Assembly: GCF_013030945.1 (NCBI RefSeq)
Contig: NZ_JABBXF010000046.1
Span: 51,073-115,072 of the forward strand
Length of the DNA: 64,000 bases
Direction: 5' to 3'
Origin: Streptomyces morookaense
GTDB taxonomy: Bacteria > Actinomycetota > Actinomycetes > Streptomycetales > Streptomycetaceae
The position numbers were made by a program, and so were the translations under genes. Shown one piece after another: positions 43,647 through 52,378 of the stretch. The notes below the pieces were generated by a model. That model saw only the letters and a program-made list of their open reading frames with translations. It had not been told where the DNA came from and made no database searches. Position 1 is the first letter of the stretch. The number at the start of each line of letters is the position of its first letter.

Positions 43647-44159
43647 TCAGGCCTCTGCCACGAGTTTGTGGCTGAGTTCCATGAGCTGAGTGGGCGTCAG
43701 AAACGCGCTTCCCGAGTGGGCGGTGCCGCAGGTCAGGACGAACAACCGTCGCCCGGCCGCATCCCGCTGCGCCCGGGATGCGGCCTGCCACACCGGGGCG
43801 GCCGCGATGGCGCCGCCGGTACGGTGCTCGGCCACGGCCTGCAGCACAAGCCGCGCCTCCGGCGACGATGCGGTGCTGTCTGCCTGCCGCAGCGCGGCGG
43901 CTCCCGCAGGCCCGTGGGTGCCGTTGACGGGGTTGCGGGCGAGGAACTCCATGCACAGCAGCACGGCTTGCCACCATGTCTCGTCGCCGCGGCGGTCGAG
44001 CTCGTCGAAGAGCTGTTGCCCGAAAAGGGCATCGGCTTCCTCGACCGTGCCGTTGACCGCTCCCTGCACCAGGTCGGCGAGCGGCAGCTGCGCCAGCAGG
44101 TCCTGGTCAGGGTCTGCCAGGGTCCAGCGGTACTCGCCGAACGGGTTGGGCGCGTCCAT
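43647..44159 (-). CDS. Hypothetical protein in an operon with the zinc-ribbon gene
   Basis: The 170-residue product starts MDAPNPFGEYRWTLADPDQD. It is helical, without signal or membrane segments, and contains GDETWWQAVLLCMEFLARNP and RRLFVLTCGTAHSGSAFLTP. It ends one base before the ATG of the next gene. I recognise no family. The tight coupling suggests the two proteins act together. Confidence 0.6.
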   Translation of the reverse strand: MDAPNPFGEYRWTLADPDQDLLAQLPLADLVQGAVNGTVEEADALFGQQLFDELDRRGDETWWQAVLLCMEFLARNPVNGTHGPAGAAALRQADSTASSPEARLVLQAVAEHRTGGAIAAAPVWQAASRAQRDAAGRRLFVLTCGTAHSGSAFLTPTQLMELSHKLVAEA

Positions 44160-44258
44160 GCGACGAGCGTACGAACGGCGGGTCCGCTCGGCGCCGCGCC
44201 ACTCCTGCCCGATCCCTCGTACGAGGCACGCCGGTTTGCCGCTGTGTGGCGGCTCCCG

Positions 44259-44555
44259 TCACTTGGTCAAGGCCTTGATGCGCTTGCGGATGTTCTCCGG
44301 GTGCCTATTCGTCGCCTCGCCGAGCTGGTCCAGCTTCCACCCTTGGTGGCGGAAGAGTTCGGCGCAGGCCCGATCGACGTAGGGGGCCGCGGCCTTCTTT
44401 CGGGCGTCGGCCTTGGCGGCGGCCTCGGCGAGGTCCGGGAGGTGTTCGGCGGCGTCTTCGATCAGGTCGATGCCGGCGGCTTCCGCGGCCGCAGCTCGCT
44501 TTTCAGCCGGGGGGTGCGGCGGATACTTCCCGGGGTGGGCATCGGGGCCACGCAC
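44259..44555 (-). CDS. Small helical protein with C-terminal HTH-like segment
   Basis: From the GTG at 44555 the 98-residue product has an Ala/Asp-rich helix (DLIEDAAEHLPDLAEAAAKA) and a C-terminal HTH-like stretch (GWKLDQLGEATNRHPENIRK). It is divergent from the integrase/mIHF-like gene, 45 bases away, so it could regulate that gene. The start is chosen for position, not for a clear ribosome site. Confidence 0.5.
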   Translation of the reverse strand: MRGPDAHPGKYPPHPPAEKRAAAAEAAGIDLIEDAAEHLPDLAEAAAKADARKKAAAPYVDRACAELFRHQGWKLDQLGEATNRHPENIRKRIKALTK

Positions 44556-44600
44556 CGCGAGTTCCGGCGACCGCCAGGCCGGGCCGTAGGCTGTGGCGCC

Positions 44601-45800
44601 ATGGACGCGCCGACCCGACCGGCTCGCATAGAGATCGCGGCACTGCTGAAGAAGCTGGCGCCCGGACCGGCGGACACCTACAACCAGCGCGCCTGCTACC
44701 TGAACGATTTCCTGAAGTTCCTCACCGAGGTACTGGAACTGCCCGAGGAGCGGATCCAGGCGGGTGACCTGATCGACCTGGACTACGCCGAGGTGTGGCT
44801 GCAGGCCGCGGGGAAGGGATACACACGGCAGCGCCGACGGCCGGGAGGACCCGAGGCGGCCGAGGCGTCCCAGGCTGCTCGGCGCGCGACGTTCAATGCC
44901 TTCGCCCAGCATCTGCGCATGCCGCAGCGCCTGCCGGTCGAGTGGCCCGACCGCAAGGGGCTCCCCGTCGAGGAGAGCCGACGTATCGTGACCGAGCTGG
45001 CGGACACTCGGCCGCCGGCCACGACCACCGCGGTGTGGGAACGGACGAGCGCCCTGGCCGCGATGCGTTTCTCCACCGGCCGTCCCGTATCGCAGCTCGC
45101 CGCCGTCCTCGTGACGGACCTGGACCTCGAGGCCGACATCCCGACCGTCGTGCTCGGGGGAAAGCCGTACCCGCTCGATGACCTGGCCGTGCGCACAGCC
45201 AGACGGTGGCTGGACAGGCACTCACGGCTGACCTCCGAGCTGGAAGGCGGGGAAGTCACGGCATTGTGGATCACCACCGGGCCCGGGCGGCCGCGGTTCG
45301 GCGAGCCTGCCCGGCATCCGTACCTGCCTTGCACCTTCCGCACTTTGTGGGCGGCGCACCACGCGCTGACGAGCCGTCTGCTGGCGATGCCGACCCGGAT
45401 CGGGCAGCTCACCGCGCCCGCCCCGGAGGAGATCGTCGGGGTGCGGCGCAGACGTCGGCCTGCTCCGCCGGTGGCGCCGCCGCCGCTGTCGGCGGAGGAG
45501 CGACGGCGTGCGCTGGAGAAAGCCGGCGCGGTCCGGCGGGAGCGCGCGCAGTTGCTGAGCGACCTGAAGTCGGGCCGGGTGAAGATTGACGCCGTCCTCG
45601 CCCGCCAGGACCGCGTCGTGGCCATGACGCGGCTGCGTCGCCTGGTGGAGGCACTGCCGGGCACTAGCCCAGCGGGCGGGGCCAAGATCCTCAAGGCACT
45701 GGGGGTCGACGGCGACCGGCGTCTTCAGGTGTTGAGCAAGCAGCACCGCAACGAGCTGCTGCGGCTCTGCTCGCCCATCAGCTGCGGACTTGCCCAGTGA
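44601..45800 (+). CDS. Integrase-like protein fused to a mycobacterial-type IHF (mIHF/S13-like) domain
   Basis: The 399-residue protein starts at the ATG at 44601. Residues ~5-100 resemble the core-binding (SAM-like) domain of tyrosine recombinases (NQRACYLNDFLKFLTEVLEL). A following part has the first catalytic-domain pattern MRFSTGRPVSQLAAVLVTDL, but no H-x-x-R box or nucleophilic Tyr is seen. Residues ~312-395 match actinobacterial mIHF: RAQLLSDLKSGRVKIDAVLA, then TRLRRLVEALPGTSPAGGAK and ILKALGVDGDRR. mIHF binds and bends DNA and aids integration. A fused form is unusual. It is probably a DNA architectural protein rather than an active recombinase. Confidence 0.65.
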   Translation: MDAPTRPARIEIAALLKKLAPGPADTYNQRACYLNDFLKFLTEVLELPEERIQAGDLIDLDYAEVWLQAAGKGYTRQRRRPGGPEAAEASQAARRATFNAFAQHLRMPQRLPVEWPDRKGLPVEESRRIVTELADTRPPATTTAVWERTSALAAMRFSTGRPVSQLAAVLVTDLDLEADIPTVVLGGKPYPLDDLAVRTARRWLDRHSRLTSELEGGEVTALWITTGPGRPRFGEPARHPYLPCTFRTLWAAHHALTSRLLAMPTRIGQLTAPAPEEIVGVRRRRRPAPPVAPPPLSAEERRRALEKAGAVRRERAQLLSDLKSGRVKIDAVLARQDRVVAMTRLRRLVEALPGTSPAGGAKILKALGVDGDRRLQVLSKQHRNELLRLCSPISCGLAQ

Positions 45801-45936
45801 TACCGGCCCGTCGCCGGGTAGCGGGCGCCGGACAGGGCACCGTGGCCTTCGCCGTGGCAGCGGGGCAAACTGAGCGGCGGCTGTTCCCTCCGCCCTTTCT
45901 TTGAACTGGAGTTTCCGCCATGGGCCCGCGACGCAG

Positions 45937-46326
45937 TCACATGATGAGCCAGAAGCCCAGCGCATAGGCAGTCAGGACGACAACAACCACCTGCACGGCC
46001 ATCAGCGCGCCGAACTTCCTGTTCCCGGGCATCTCGCCGTTGCGTTCACCGTCCAGTGCCGCCCACCGCACCCTCTTCCGGTGCCCGACGAACATCATGG
46101 GTATCGCGAACAGGCCGACGGCATACGCGGGCAGTGAGGTGTCCAACGACCCGCCCGGAGCCACGGCGTCCGCCACAACATAAGCCGCTCCTGCCACAGG
46201 CACGACGCACACCGACCTCTTGCCCTTGGGCGTCGGCATCAGCGTGACCATGAAGACCAGGAAGAAGACGGTCACCGCGATGGCGACAACCCACCAGACG
46301 GTCACAGAGAAGTGAGGTGGTTGCAC
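45937..46326 (-). CDS. Four-helix membrane protein
   Basis: The 129-residue product has four hydrophobic segments: VWWVVAIAVTVFFLVFMVTL, AGAAYVVADAVAP, LPAYAVGLFAIPMMFVG and LMAVQVVVVVLTAYALGFWL. Short polar loops (PTPKGKRS, HRKRVRW) suggest inside/outside positioning. No domain was recognised. Confidence 0.7.
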   Translation of the reverse strand: MQPPHFSVTVWWVVAIAVTVFFLVFMVTLMPTPKGKRSVCVVPVAGAAYVVADAVAPGGSLDTSLPAYAVGLFAIPMMFVGHRKRVRWAALDGERNGEMPGNRKFGALMAVQVVVVVLTAYALGFWLIM

Positions 46327-46502
46327 GGTATTTCCTATCCGGGCCCGCTTGATGGCGGGCCGCTCAAGAGTCGGGACCGGGCACCGTCAAATGGCGGCCG
46401 GCCCCAACCGGTTCATCTGGGGGCTACCTGGAATCCTCGCAGGTCAGCGGCCCCGGAAAGGACTGAGAGGCCGAAAACGCTTCCTGGACGCCCGTTCGAC
46501 TT

Positions 46503-46765
46503 TCACGGGCGCAGCTGGAGCAGCAGTCCCGTGGCCTTGTCCCAGCAGTCGCCGCATGCCTCGTCGTTGACGGAGCCTCAGATGATGTCCGCGATCTGCG
46601 GCAGGAGCGCGGTGTTCAGGGCGGTTCCGGCGGCCAGGTGCAGGGCGGCGTCGGCCTTGCGGAGGCAGGGGCGCAGGCCTTCGTCTTGTCCTTACGGCGG
46701 CCGCAGACCGTCAGCGCGGCCTCGTGCAGCCGGGTGTTCGAGCGGAACAAGGTCGCGGTGCTCAA
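46503..46765 (-). pseudogene. Cys-containing small protein, copy 2, frameshift and nonsense
   Basis: From a TTG at 46765: LSTATLFRSNTRLHEAALTV, then CGRRKDKTKAC. After a slip it continues as ALNTALLPQIADII, followed by TGA where copy 1 has TGC, then GSVNDEACGDCWDKATGLLL. Copy 1 is at 41105-41369 on the other strand. Both copies are broken, at different positions. Confidence 0.65.
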
Positions 46766-46980
46766 CTCGGTGGTCCTTGGGGTTCCGGTGGAACTCGTCG
46801 AAAAAACAACGAAGTAGCCCCTGGCCTGTGTGGTTCGGCCCACCGTTACGTTGACGGTGCCGGTTGTCTTGAGCACCGCCGATTTTTGACATCGTTTCTC
46901 GGACGCGTTCCGGGCCGCGGTAGGTCCGCAACGGCCACTTACTGATCTTGTTCAGGAATCGGTGGCGATTGCTGAACAGC

Positions 46981-47268
46981 TGAATCCCCTGCCTTCCCCC
47001 GCCACCGGGCAAGGTTGTGGCGGGTGTTGAGGGTGTCGGGGTGGTCGGGGCCCAGCACCCGCACCCGGTCGTCCAGCAGTTCGGCCAAGGCGGTCGCAGC
47101 GCCGGATGCGAGGTCCTCGAGCCGGGCCCGCCCGCGCATCCCTGGACAGGGCGGCGCTTCACCGCATCGCGGGGGAACCGGGAGCCGCTGGCCGTTGCCC
47201 TGGCCACGCCCGAGCTGGTCGCTGAGGTCAGCGCCGACGCCGCGGCCGACCGCGGGAAATGGCGGCAC
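46981..47268 (-). pseudogene. TPR-repeat (FxSxx-type) protein fragment
   Basis: VLGPDHPDTLNTRHNLARWR is the signature of kinesin-light-chain-like TPRs in actinobacterial FxSxx-COOH systems. Only about one repeat remains. Flanking sequence in this frame is not convincing. Confidence 0.6.
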
Positions 47269-47470
47269 CCCGTGAGGTGGGTTCGCCTCCGCGCTAACCT
47301 GTCTCCCGCCGATGCTCCGCGCTTCGGCCAGGGCAACCAGCCCAGCGCCGGGTGACCATGAAGGCCGTCCTGCGGGACTTGCCCCGCGCGGAAGGCCGAC
47401 CCGCTGGACGCCGTGCCGCTGTACGGCCGCTTCGACCAGCAGGTGTCGACACTGGGCAGCTCGCCGCCGC

Positions 47471-47911
47471 TCAGAAGAACAGCCTGACGCGTGTCTCGAT
47501 CAGCTGCGGCTCCCGGTCTTCCGCCGCGCATTGCAGCGCCTCCCGTACGGCGAGGGCTCCCAGGCGGATGAACACGTTCTCGCAGGATTCGGTCCAGTGC
47601 CAGGACAGGGCTCGTACGATGACGCGCGCATTCACCGGGGCGCCTCGGCGGGCTTCCGGGTCCTGGGTATCCTCGGCCGCCAGCTCTCGCAGCACACCCT
47701 GCGCGAGGGCCTGTTGGAATTCGGGGGCCGGTTCCGGGTGCGCGGTGCAGGCGAACTCGCAGGTCGACATCGCGCCCTCGGGTACCGGCTCGAAGTCCAG
47801 TTCCACCCGTCCGTACGTCGGCACGCACGCGCTGAGCGTCTGCCGGGAGTACACCTTCACCCCCCGTACCGCGCGCCCCAGCCCAACAGTCGGTGCAACC
47901 ATGGCGAACAC
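47471..47911 (-). CDS. Stand-alone EF-G domain IV-like protein
   Basis: The 146-residue protein has the rhythm of elongation factor G domain IV: YGRVELDFEPVPEGAMSTCE, then a helix FQQALAQGVLREL, then APVNARVIVRALSWHWTESC and FIRLGALAVREAL, which parallels PV-x-D-x-x-V-x-L...H-x-x-x-S...A-x-x-E-A in EF-G. There is no GTPase. Such proteins occur in Streptomyces without known function; binding near the ribosome A site is a reasonable guess only. The ATG at 47911 or the one nine bases later could be the start. Confidence 0.55.
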   Translation of the reverse strand: MFAMVAPTVGLGRAVRGVKVYSRQTLSACVPTYGRVELDFEPVPEGAMSTCEFACTAHPEPAPEFQQALAQGVLRELAAEDTQDPEARRGAPVNARVIVRALSWHWTESCENVFIRLGALAVREALQCAAEDREPQLIETRVRLFF

Positions 47912-48099
47912 CGTACGGCGGTAAACCCAACAACGTCATCTGCGTTTTCCGAGGCCATCCGTCTTCAACGGCTCGGGCAGAACGCAGTGGGTGCAGCAGG
48001 CCGGCGTACCGGGAGACCACGCGAGGGCGACAACAACGCGCTCGGTGTGGTCCGGGCCTTCGTCGAAGTCTGTGCCCATGCCGGACGCCCTCCCCCGGC

Positions 48100-48612
48100 T
48101 CAGCCCCCGGACAGGACTCCGGAGTGCGTGGCGAGGGCCGCGGCCGCAGCCCGCACCGTTGTGGTCAGGGAGGCATGGACCTCAACGTCGGGGCGTGCGT
48201 GCCGGAGCTGTTCGACGATGTCCAAGTGGCTGGCGTAGTCGGGGTGCGCGCCGACCGCGATCGTGGCGCCGCGCGCGGCGTGGGCGCCGAGTTCGTACAG
48301 GGCGATCGGCTGGATGCTCTCCGCGCAGAACCAGAACAAGATCACGTCGGCTCGGGCCAGGTGCTCGTACTCCCAGGCGGTCTGCTCCCGGGCGGCGGTC
48401 GCCGGGTCCCCCTCGGGGAAGACGGCTTGCCGCGGGTTGAAGACGGTCGCCGGCACCCCGGCGGCGCACAGCTGCACGGCCGCCCGCGTCTGCCAGTCCG
48501 GGCAGTCGGTGATGCCGCCGGCGAGGAAGAGCGCGGGCTCCCGGCCGGCATCGGCGCATCGGTCCGGTGCCTGCACGTACCGTCCTGCGGCAGGAGTGTG
48601 CACGCTGGCCAC
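48100..48612 (-). CDS. Nucleoside 2-deoxyribosyltransferase-like protein
   Basis: The 170-residue product has the family layout: PALFLAGGITDCPDWQTRAA (nucleotide-binding start), TVFNPRQAVFPEGDP, WEYEHLARADVILFWFCAES and ALYELGAHAARGATIAVG with the catalytic Glu region. These enzymes swap nucleobases on deoxyribose or cleave NAD-like substrates; some take part in phage conflict. The first ~25 residues are uncertain. It stands alone. Confidence 0.8.
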   Translation of the reverse strand: MASVHTPAAGRYVQAPDRCADAGREPALFLAGGITDCPDWQTRAAVQLCAAGVPATVFNPRQAVFPEGDPATAAREQTAWEYEHLARADVILFWFCAESIQPIALYELGAHAARGATIAVGAHPDYASHLDIVEQLRHARPDVEVHASLTTTVRAAAAALATHSGVLSGG

Positions 48613-48911
48613 CGCGTCCAGGAGGTCACGGCGGACTGCCTGCGCTCGGCGTCCCGCTCCGCCGCACTTTGGATGCTTTCGACCTCACCCTGGTGACCCG
48701 GGCCGCTGGTCCCGGCCTCGTCGGCTCCGTCCCTGCCCCCATATGCAGTGGACGGAGACCGGCAAGGGGTGCGTGGCCGCGTACCCACGGGCGGCTCCGC
48801 ACCGTGCTGATCAACGAGCCCGGTGTCCGCGGCGTCACCGGGGTCACCCGGGCCCTGCGGCCTGAGCATCACCTCGGGCGAGCTCTCGGCCGCGCTACGG
48901 CGCCGGGCGCA

Positions 48912-49400
48912 TCAGCCTGTCGGCGGCAGCGAGACCTTGATCTCGGGTATATCGATCTTCGGTGTTTCGACCTTGAGGTTCCTGCCGTACGTCTCGGTGA
49001 TGCCGCCGTCCCAACGCACGGTCAGGGCCTTGCCGTCGTCTTCGAGGGTCGCGGCGCCCTTGGCGCGAGGATTGTCACTGGTAGGGCACTTGAGGGCGAA
49101 AGTGGTGGTGGGGCCGGAAGCCTTCCCCTGGCCACTGCATACACCCTTCGGTGAGTCGGCTATGACATGGTCGTAGAAGAAGCTCACCCGGAAGATCTCA
49201 CTACCCTCCTGGTGATACCACATACCGTACGGTGCACGGCTGGCACTGCTAGCGGAGGTGCTGCTCGCCGAGGGCTTGGCGCTCGCATCGGCGCTCGTGC
49301 CGCCCGCCTTGGCTCCGCCGTCGTGCGAGCCGCTGGCGCATCCCGCTGCCAGCATCATGGCCGCAAAGGCCATACCCGTGATCCGCGCTGCCTTCCGCAC
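48912..49400 (-). CDS. Lipoprotein
   Basis: The GTG at 49400 is six bases after GGAGG, better than the upstream ATG. The 162-residue protein starts RKAARITGMAFAAMMLAAG, then Cys (lipobox LAAGC). After a Ser/Ala linker comes a beta-rich domain: APYGMWYHQEGSEIFRVSFF and LEDDGKALTVRWDGGITETY. It is exported and lipid-anchored, of unknown function. Confidence 0.78.
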   Translation of the reverse strand: MRKAARITGMAFAAMMLAAGCASGSHDGGAKAGGTSADASAKPSASSTSASSASRAPYGMWYHQEGSEIFRVSFFYDHVIADSPKGVCSGQGKASGPTTTFALKCPTSDNPRAKGAATLEDDGKALTVRWDGGITETYGRNLKVETPKIDIPEIKVSLPPTG

Positions 49401-49421
49401 GTCATACCTCCACCACATCGA

Positions 49422-49850
49422 TCATGAGCAGATCAAGGTAACAGGCCGCCTCCAAGGACTGCGGTCACGATGGTGTCGGCAGCCGTCTCGCGGGGCCACT
49501 CGCCGGGCTCGAGCGCGGCGAGCGGGACCGGAGGCCAGGATGCGGAGCGCGCGGACGGCCGGCCTGCCCGCGGCGTGGTTCGCGTCGCGGATGATGCGGG
49601 CCTGCTCCAGGCGGGCCTCGGCCGCCCAGGCCGCCGACTCCGGACACAGCGTCAGCTGCCCGCTCTCCGCGTCGAAACCGACTGCGGCGACGTGCCCGGC
49701 CCGGCCTGGGGCGATAGCGGCCCACCGCTCGCGCAGCGTGCCGCCGAGGACCGGGAAGTCTCAGGCCCGCTCGGTGACCGGCGGGTGAACACCTCGCCCA
49801 AGCCCGTCAGCTCCCGGCCGCCATGCCGCACGGCGCGGACACCTCCCCCG
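49422..49850 (-). pseudogene. DciA-like (DUF721) protein with in-frame TGA
   Basis: The frame reads DFPVLGGTLRERWAAIAPGR, then HVAAVGFDAESGQLTLCPES and LEQARIIRDANHAAGRPAVR, typical of DUF721/DciA, which recruits the replicative helicase. A TGA stands where Trp is expected, just before DFPVLGG. The N-terminal part is unclear. It is a decayed extra copy rather than the chromosomal dciA. Confidence 0.7.
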
Positions 49851-49937
49851 GCCGAGCCGCGCCGCTGTCCCGCGCCATGCGCCTTTAGCGACATGTGGCC
49901 GCGGTGTCACGATTTACCCGAAACGTAGGGTAGAGGC

Positions 49938-50474
49938 GTGCAAAGGATCGATTTTCATGCCGTGCCCCGTCGGTGGTTCTGGCTGACCGCCGCCGTTTTT
50001 CTCCTCACCGGTGTGGCCTTCCCGTGCTTCATCACGGCCGGCATGGGCTGGGAGGAGTTCGCCCGGCGCTTCCATGAGTCGCCGCGCGGCAGGGGGCTGG
50101 GCTTCGTGTCCACCGGGCTCTTCCTGACCGCGGCGCTCTCCCTCACCGGGTGCTACTTCTTCGCCGGGCGCACGTACATCGAGGCCGGCGGCATACGCAT
50201 CAGGACCCCTCTGCGGCGGCGGTTCATCGCCTGGGGTGACATCAAGTACATCGACGTGGACAGCGGAATCGACGAGCTCTTCGGCCGCAAGGCAGGCCCT
50301 CTCTACCGGATCCGGCTGGACCTGATGACCGGCGAGAGTCTCTGTCTGCCTGCCCCGATGAGCGGTGAGTTCGGCCCCGCCATGGAGACAGCCAAGAGCG
50401 CGATCATCCGCCGCCGAACGGCCTGGACGGATCAGCCCCACAGCGGAGTGCCGGAGTCATCGGCCAAACCCTGA
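49938..50474 (+). CDS. Membrane protein with bacterial PH-like domain
   Basis: The 178-residue product starts at the GTG at 49938. Two membrane helices (WFWLTAAVFLLTGVAFPCFI, STGLFLTAALSLTGCYFFAG) are followed by a cytosolic PH-like beta domain (TYIEAGGIRIRTPLRRRFIA, WGDIKYIDVDS, YRIRLDLMTGESLCLPAP). Such proteins are common in actinobacteria; function unknown. Confidence 0.75.
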   Translation: MQRIDFHAVPRRWFWLTAAVFLLTGVAFPCFITAGMGWEEFARRFHESPRGRGLGFVSTGLFLTAALSLTGCYFFAGRTYIEAGGIRIRTPLRRRFIAWGDIKYIDVDSGIDELFGRKAGPLYRIRLDLMTGESLCLPAPMSGEFGPAMETAKSAIIRRRTAWTDQPHSGVPESSAKP

Positions 50475-50590
50475 GCAGGTGCGGCGAAGCGCACGACGAC
50501 GCCACTGGTGAACTCGGCCCGCCGCCGGTCCGACCGCCCGAAGGGGAATCGGTTCGCAGATGTCCGGCTTGCTGGCATATCGTCTGGCGG

Positions 50591-50920
50591 ATGTCGTCTT
50601 CTCTCCCAGACCAGCACGCCACCGCCACGGGTACGCGGACCGAGCCGTACATGAAGCTGGACACCAACCCCGACGAGATCATGCACCTGGTGTGCTGCCG
50701 CGCCCTGTCCTGGCGCACGGCGTTCTGCGGGGCGGAAGGGGAGGCCGTCGGTGTGAACACCGAGATGCTGTGCACGATGTGCGTGGAGCAGGCCGAGGCG
50801 ATGTGGCCGGGCTGGTGGGCGGATCCGAAGACGTTCTGCCCCGTCGACGGGCAGTCGTGCCCGGACGATCACGAGATCGACCTGCGCATCGCGTGGGAGA
50901 GCGGTCCCCCGATCCGGTAG
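50591..50920 (+). CDS. Small Cys-containing hypothetical protein
   Basis: The 109-residue product includes IMHLVCCRALSWRTAFCGAE, MLCTMCVEQAEAMWPGWWAD and CPVDGQSCPDD. Seven or so Cys suggest a metal site. No signal peptide is present. Related small proteins are common in Streptomyces arms; no family was assigned. Confidence 0.6.
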   Translation: MSSSLPDQHATATGTRTEPYMKLDTNPDEIMHLVCCRALSWRTAFCGAEGEAVGVNTEMLCTMCVEQAEAMWPGWWADPKTFCPVDGQSCPDDHEIDLRIAWESGPPIR

Positions 50921-50972
50921 CCCGGGTGCGGACAACTCCCCTTGTGCGGCGGGGCGCTGCTACTGTCGGTGC

Positions 50973-51221
50973 ATGGATCCCGACGAGGAGCTGTCCGTCG
51001 GCTTCGGGCCGCAGGAACGCGGGCAGGTCGTACGCGCCGCAGCGGAGCGCGGCGTGACGCTGGCGGAGTTCGTCCACGACGCAGCGTTGAACGCCGCGGC
51101 GGACCCCTTCGCCAAGGCGCTCGCCAACACCCTGCGCGTACCGCATGCTTCTGACCTATCGCAGGGATCAAGACCTGTCAGCCACTACGACACCACGAGT
51201 TCAGGCTCAGTAACACTCTGA
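50973..51221 (+). CDS. Small ribbon-helix-helix-like protein
   Basis: The 82-residue product has ELSVGFGPQERGQVVRAAAE, then GVTLAEFVHDAALNAAADP, like the strand-helix-helix of antitoxin-type DUF1778/CopG proteins. The tail after residue ~60 is not conserved-looking. A toxin partner is not seen. The call is tentative. Confidence 0.5.
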   Translation: MDPDEELSVGFGPQERGQVVRAAAERGVTLAEFVHDAALNAAADPFAKALANTLRVPHASDLSQGSRPVSHYDTTSSGSVTL

Positions 51222-51289
51222 AAAGCCCTCCGCAGACGATGGATGGTGTGCCGGCTCTCCGGTCGGACACCACACTCACGGAGGTCTTG

Positions 51290-51645
51290 ATGAACACGAA
51301 GGACCCGGGTTTCGGGCGCCGTTGGCTCTACAGCTTTCTGGACGGCAACCGCCCGGTCACCAGCAACCTGGTGCTCGGCGACGACGAGGCGATCCGGTTG
51401 GCGGCCGGACTACGCGAGGAGGGGTCGGCGTCACGCGGGTCCTGCGCCGCGGCGGCAACGGCCGCTGGACCGTGGTCTGGGACGAGGAGTGGACGAACAC
51501 CCCGGCGCGTGAGCGGGAAACGCCCCGTCGGGCCGCCGCGCGCGGCATGGGTGAAGTTCCCTCATTTCCTTCCGCCCGCGAGGCAGCGGCTGAGTATGCG
51601 TACTCATGTGCGTATCCTGCTGCGGGCAGCAGGATACGCACATGA
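51290..51645 (+). pseudogene. Hypothetical protein, one-base frameshift in a G-run
   Basis: GGAGG is six bases before the ATG at 51290. The frame MNTKDPGFGRRWLYSFLDGN continues to LREEG. At GAGGAGGGG near 51420 one G seems missing; after it the reading GVTRVLRRGGNGRWTVVWDE and PSFPSAREAAAEYAYSC runs to a TGA that overlaps the next start codon. It could be intact if the G-run is a sequencing error. Confidence 0.5.
51591..51644. promoter_or_regulatory. Operator-like palindrome followed by a perfect 40-bp palindrome over a start codon
   Basis: TGAGTATGCGTACTCA (51591-51606) matches the operator core at 38.8 kb. CATGTGCGTATCCTGCTGC at 51605-51623, spacer GG, then the exact complement to 51644 forms a 19-bp perfect stem that contains the ATG (51642) of the next gene. 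In RNA it would bury the start codon in a strong hairpin. Confidence 0.6.
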
Positions 51646-52280
51646 CAGAACGACAGCACCCCTTGCGTCGGATAGCCATTGCCGTGTCGGTCGCGGGGCT
51701 GGTCTCGGGCATGGTGGCGGGTGCCTGGTGGTGCGCACGGCTCTGGGCCGGTGCCCCTTACCCTGTGGCGGACCCGGCCGCGACAGCTCGGCAGGTCGAC
51801 AGCCGCACGCAGGTGGTCTACGACGTACTCGGCCTGCCCCGGGCCGAACTGGACACGACCTGGCCTGGCCGTGGCCTGGATGCCGACGGCTCCAGCTGCT
51901 ACCGCCGGGGCCTGCGCCACTGGGGCGACCAGCTCAGCGACAGCCCGCCGAGCGAGCCGCACACGGTCATGATCTACGACACCTGGGCGCTCAAGGGTGT
52001 CTCTCCCGCTCAGGCCGAGTCCGCTCTGGAGCGGGCGCGCCACGCCCTGACTCAGCGGGGCTGGACCGTCACCGCCTACGAGCACTCCCGTCAGCGCCTG
52101 CGGCTGACCCTCACGCCTCCCCGCACCGACATCACCGTCAGGCTGGAGGCCTACCCCGGTGACCGACTCCAGGTTGCCGCGCACGCCGACTGCACCCGCT
52201 ACCCGTCCCACACCCCGCTCGGCAACCGGGACGTGCCGCTCGTGCCGCCCCAGCACGCGCCGGCCCAGCTGCGTGGATGA
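51642..52280 (+). CDS. Signal-anchored extracytoplasmic protein
   Basis: The 212-residue product starts at the ATG at 51642, overlapping the upstream stop (ATGA). One N-terminal membrane helix (IAVSVAGLVSGMVAGAWWCA) is followed by an external domain with two Cys (SSCYRRGLRHW, HADCTRY) and SPAQAESALERARHALTQRG. Family not recognised. The start codon lies within the 19-bp hairpin, so translation may depend on coupling to the upstream frame. Confidence 0.7.
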   Translation: MTERQHPLRRIAIAVSVAGLVSGMVAGAWWCARLWAGAPYPVADPAATARQVDSRTQVVYDVLGLPRAELDTTWPGRGLDADGSSCYRRGLRHWGDQLSDSPPSEPHTVMIYDTWALKGVSPAQAESALERARHALTQRGWTVTAYEHSRQRLRLTLTPPRTDITVRLEAYPGDRLQVAAHADCTRYPSHTPLGNRDVPLVPPQHAPAQLRG

Positions 52281-52378
52281 GGCGCTGGCGGAGGAGGACC
52301 GCCTTCACTCGGGACATGCCTGTTCCAGCCTGGATGCGCCGCGAGTTCGACGGGCGAAGCACCGTCCCTCCTGTCGCG

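Noticed and set aside
43062..44600. Plus-strand extension of the integrase/mIHF-like gene to 43062
   Set aside because: The extension is antisense to three minus-strand genes and has no domain content; the ATG at 44601 begins the conserved part.
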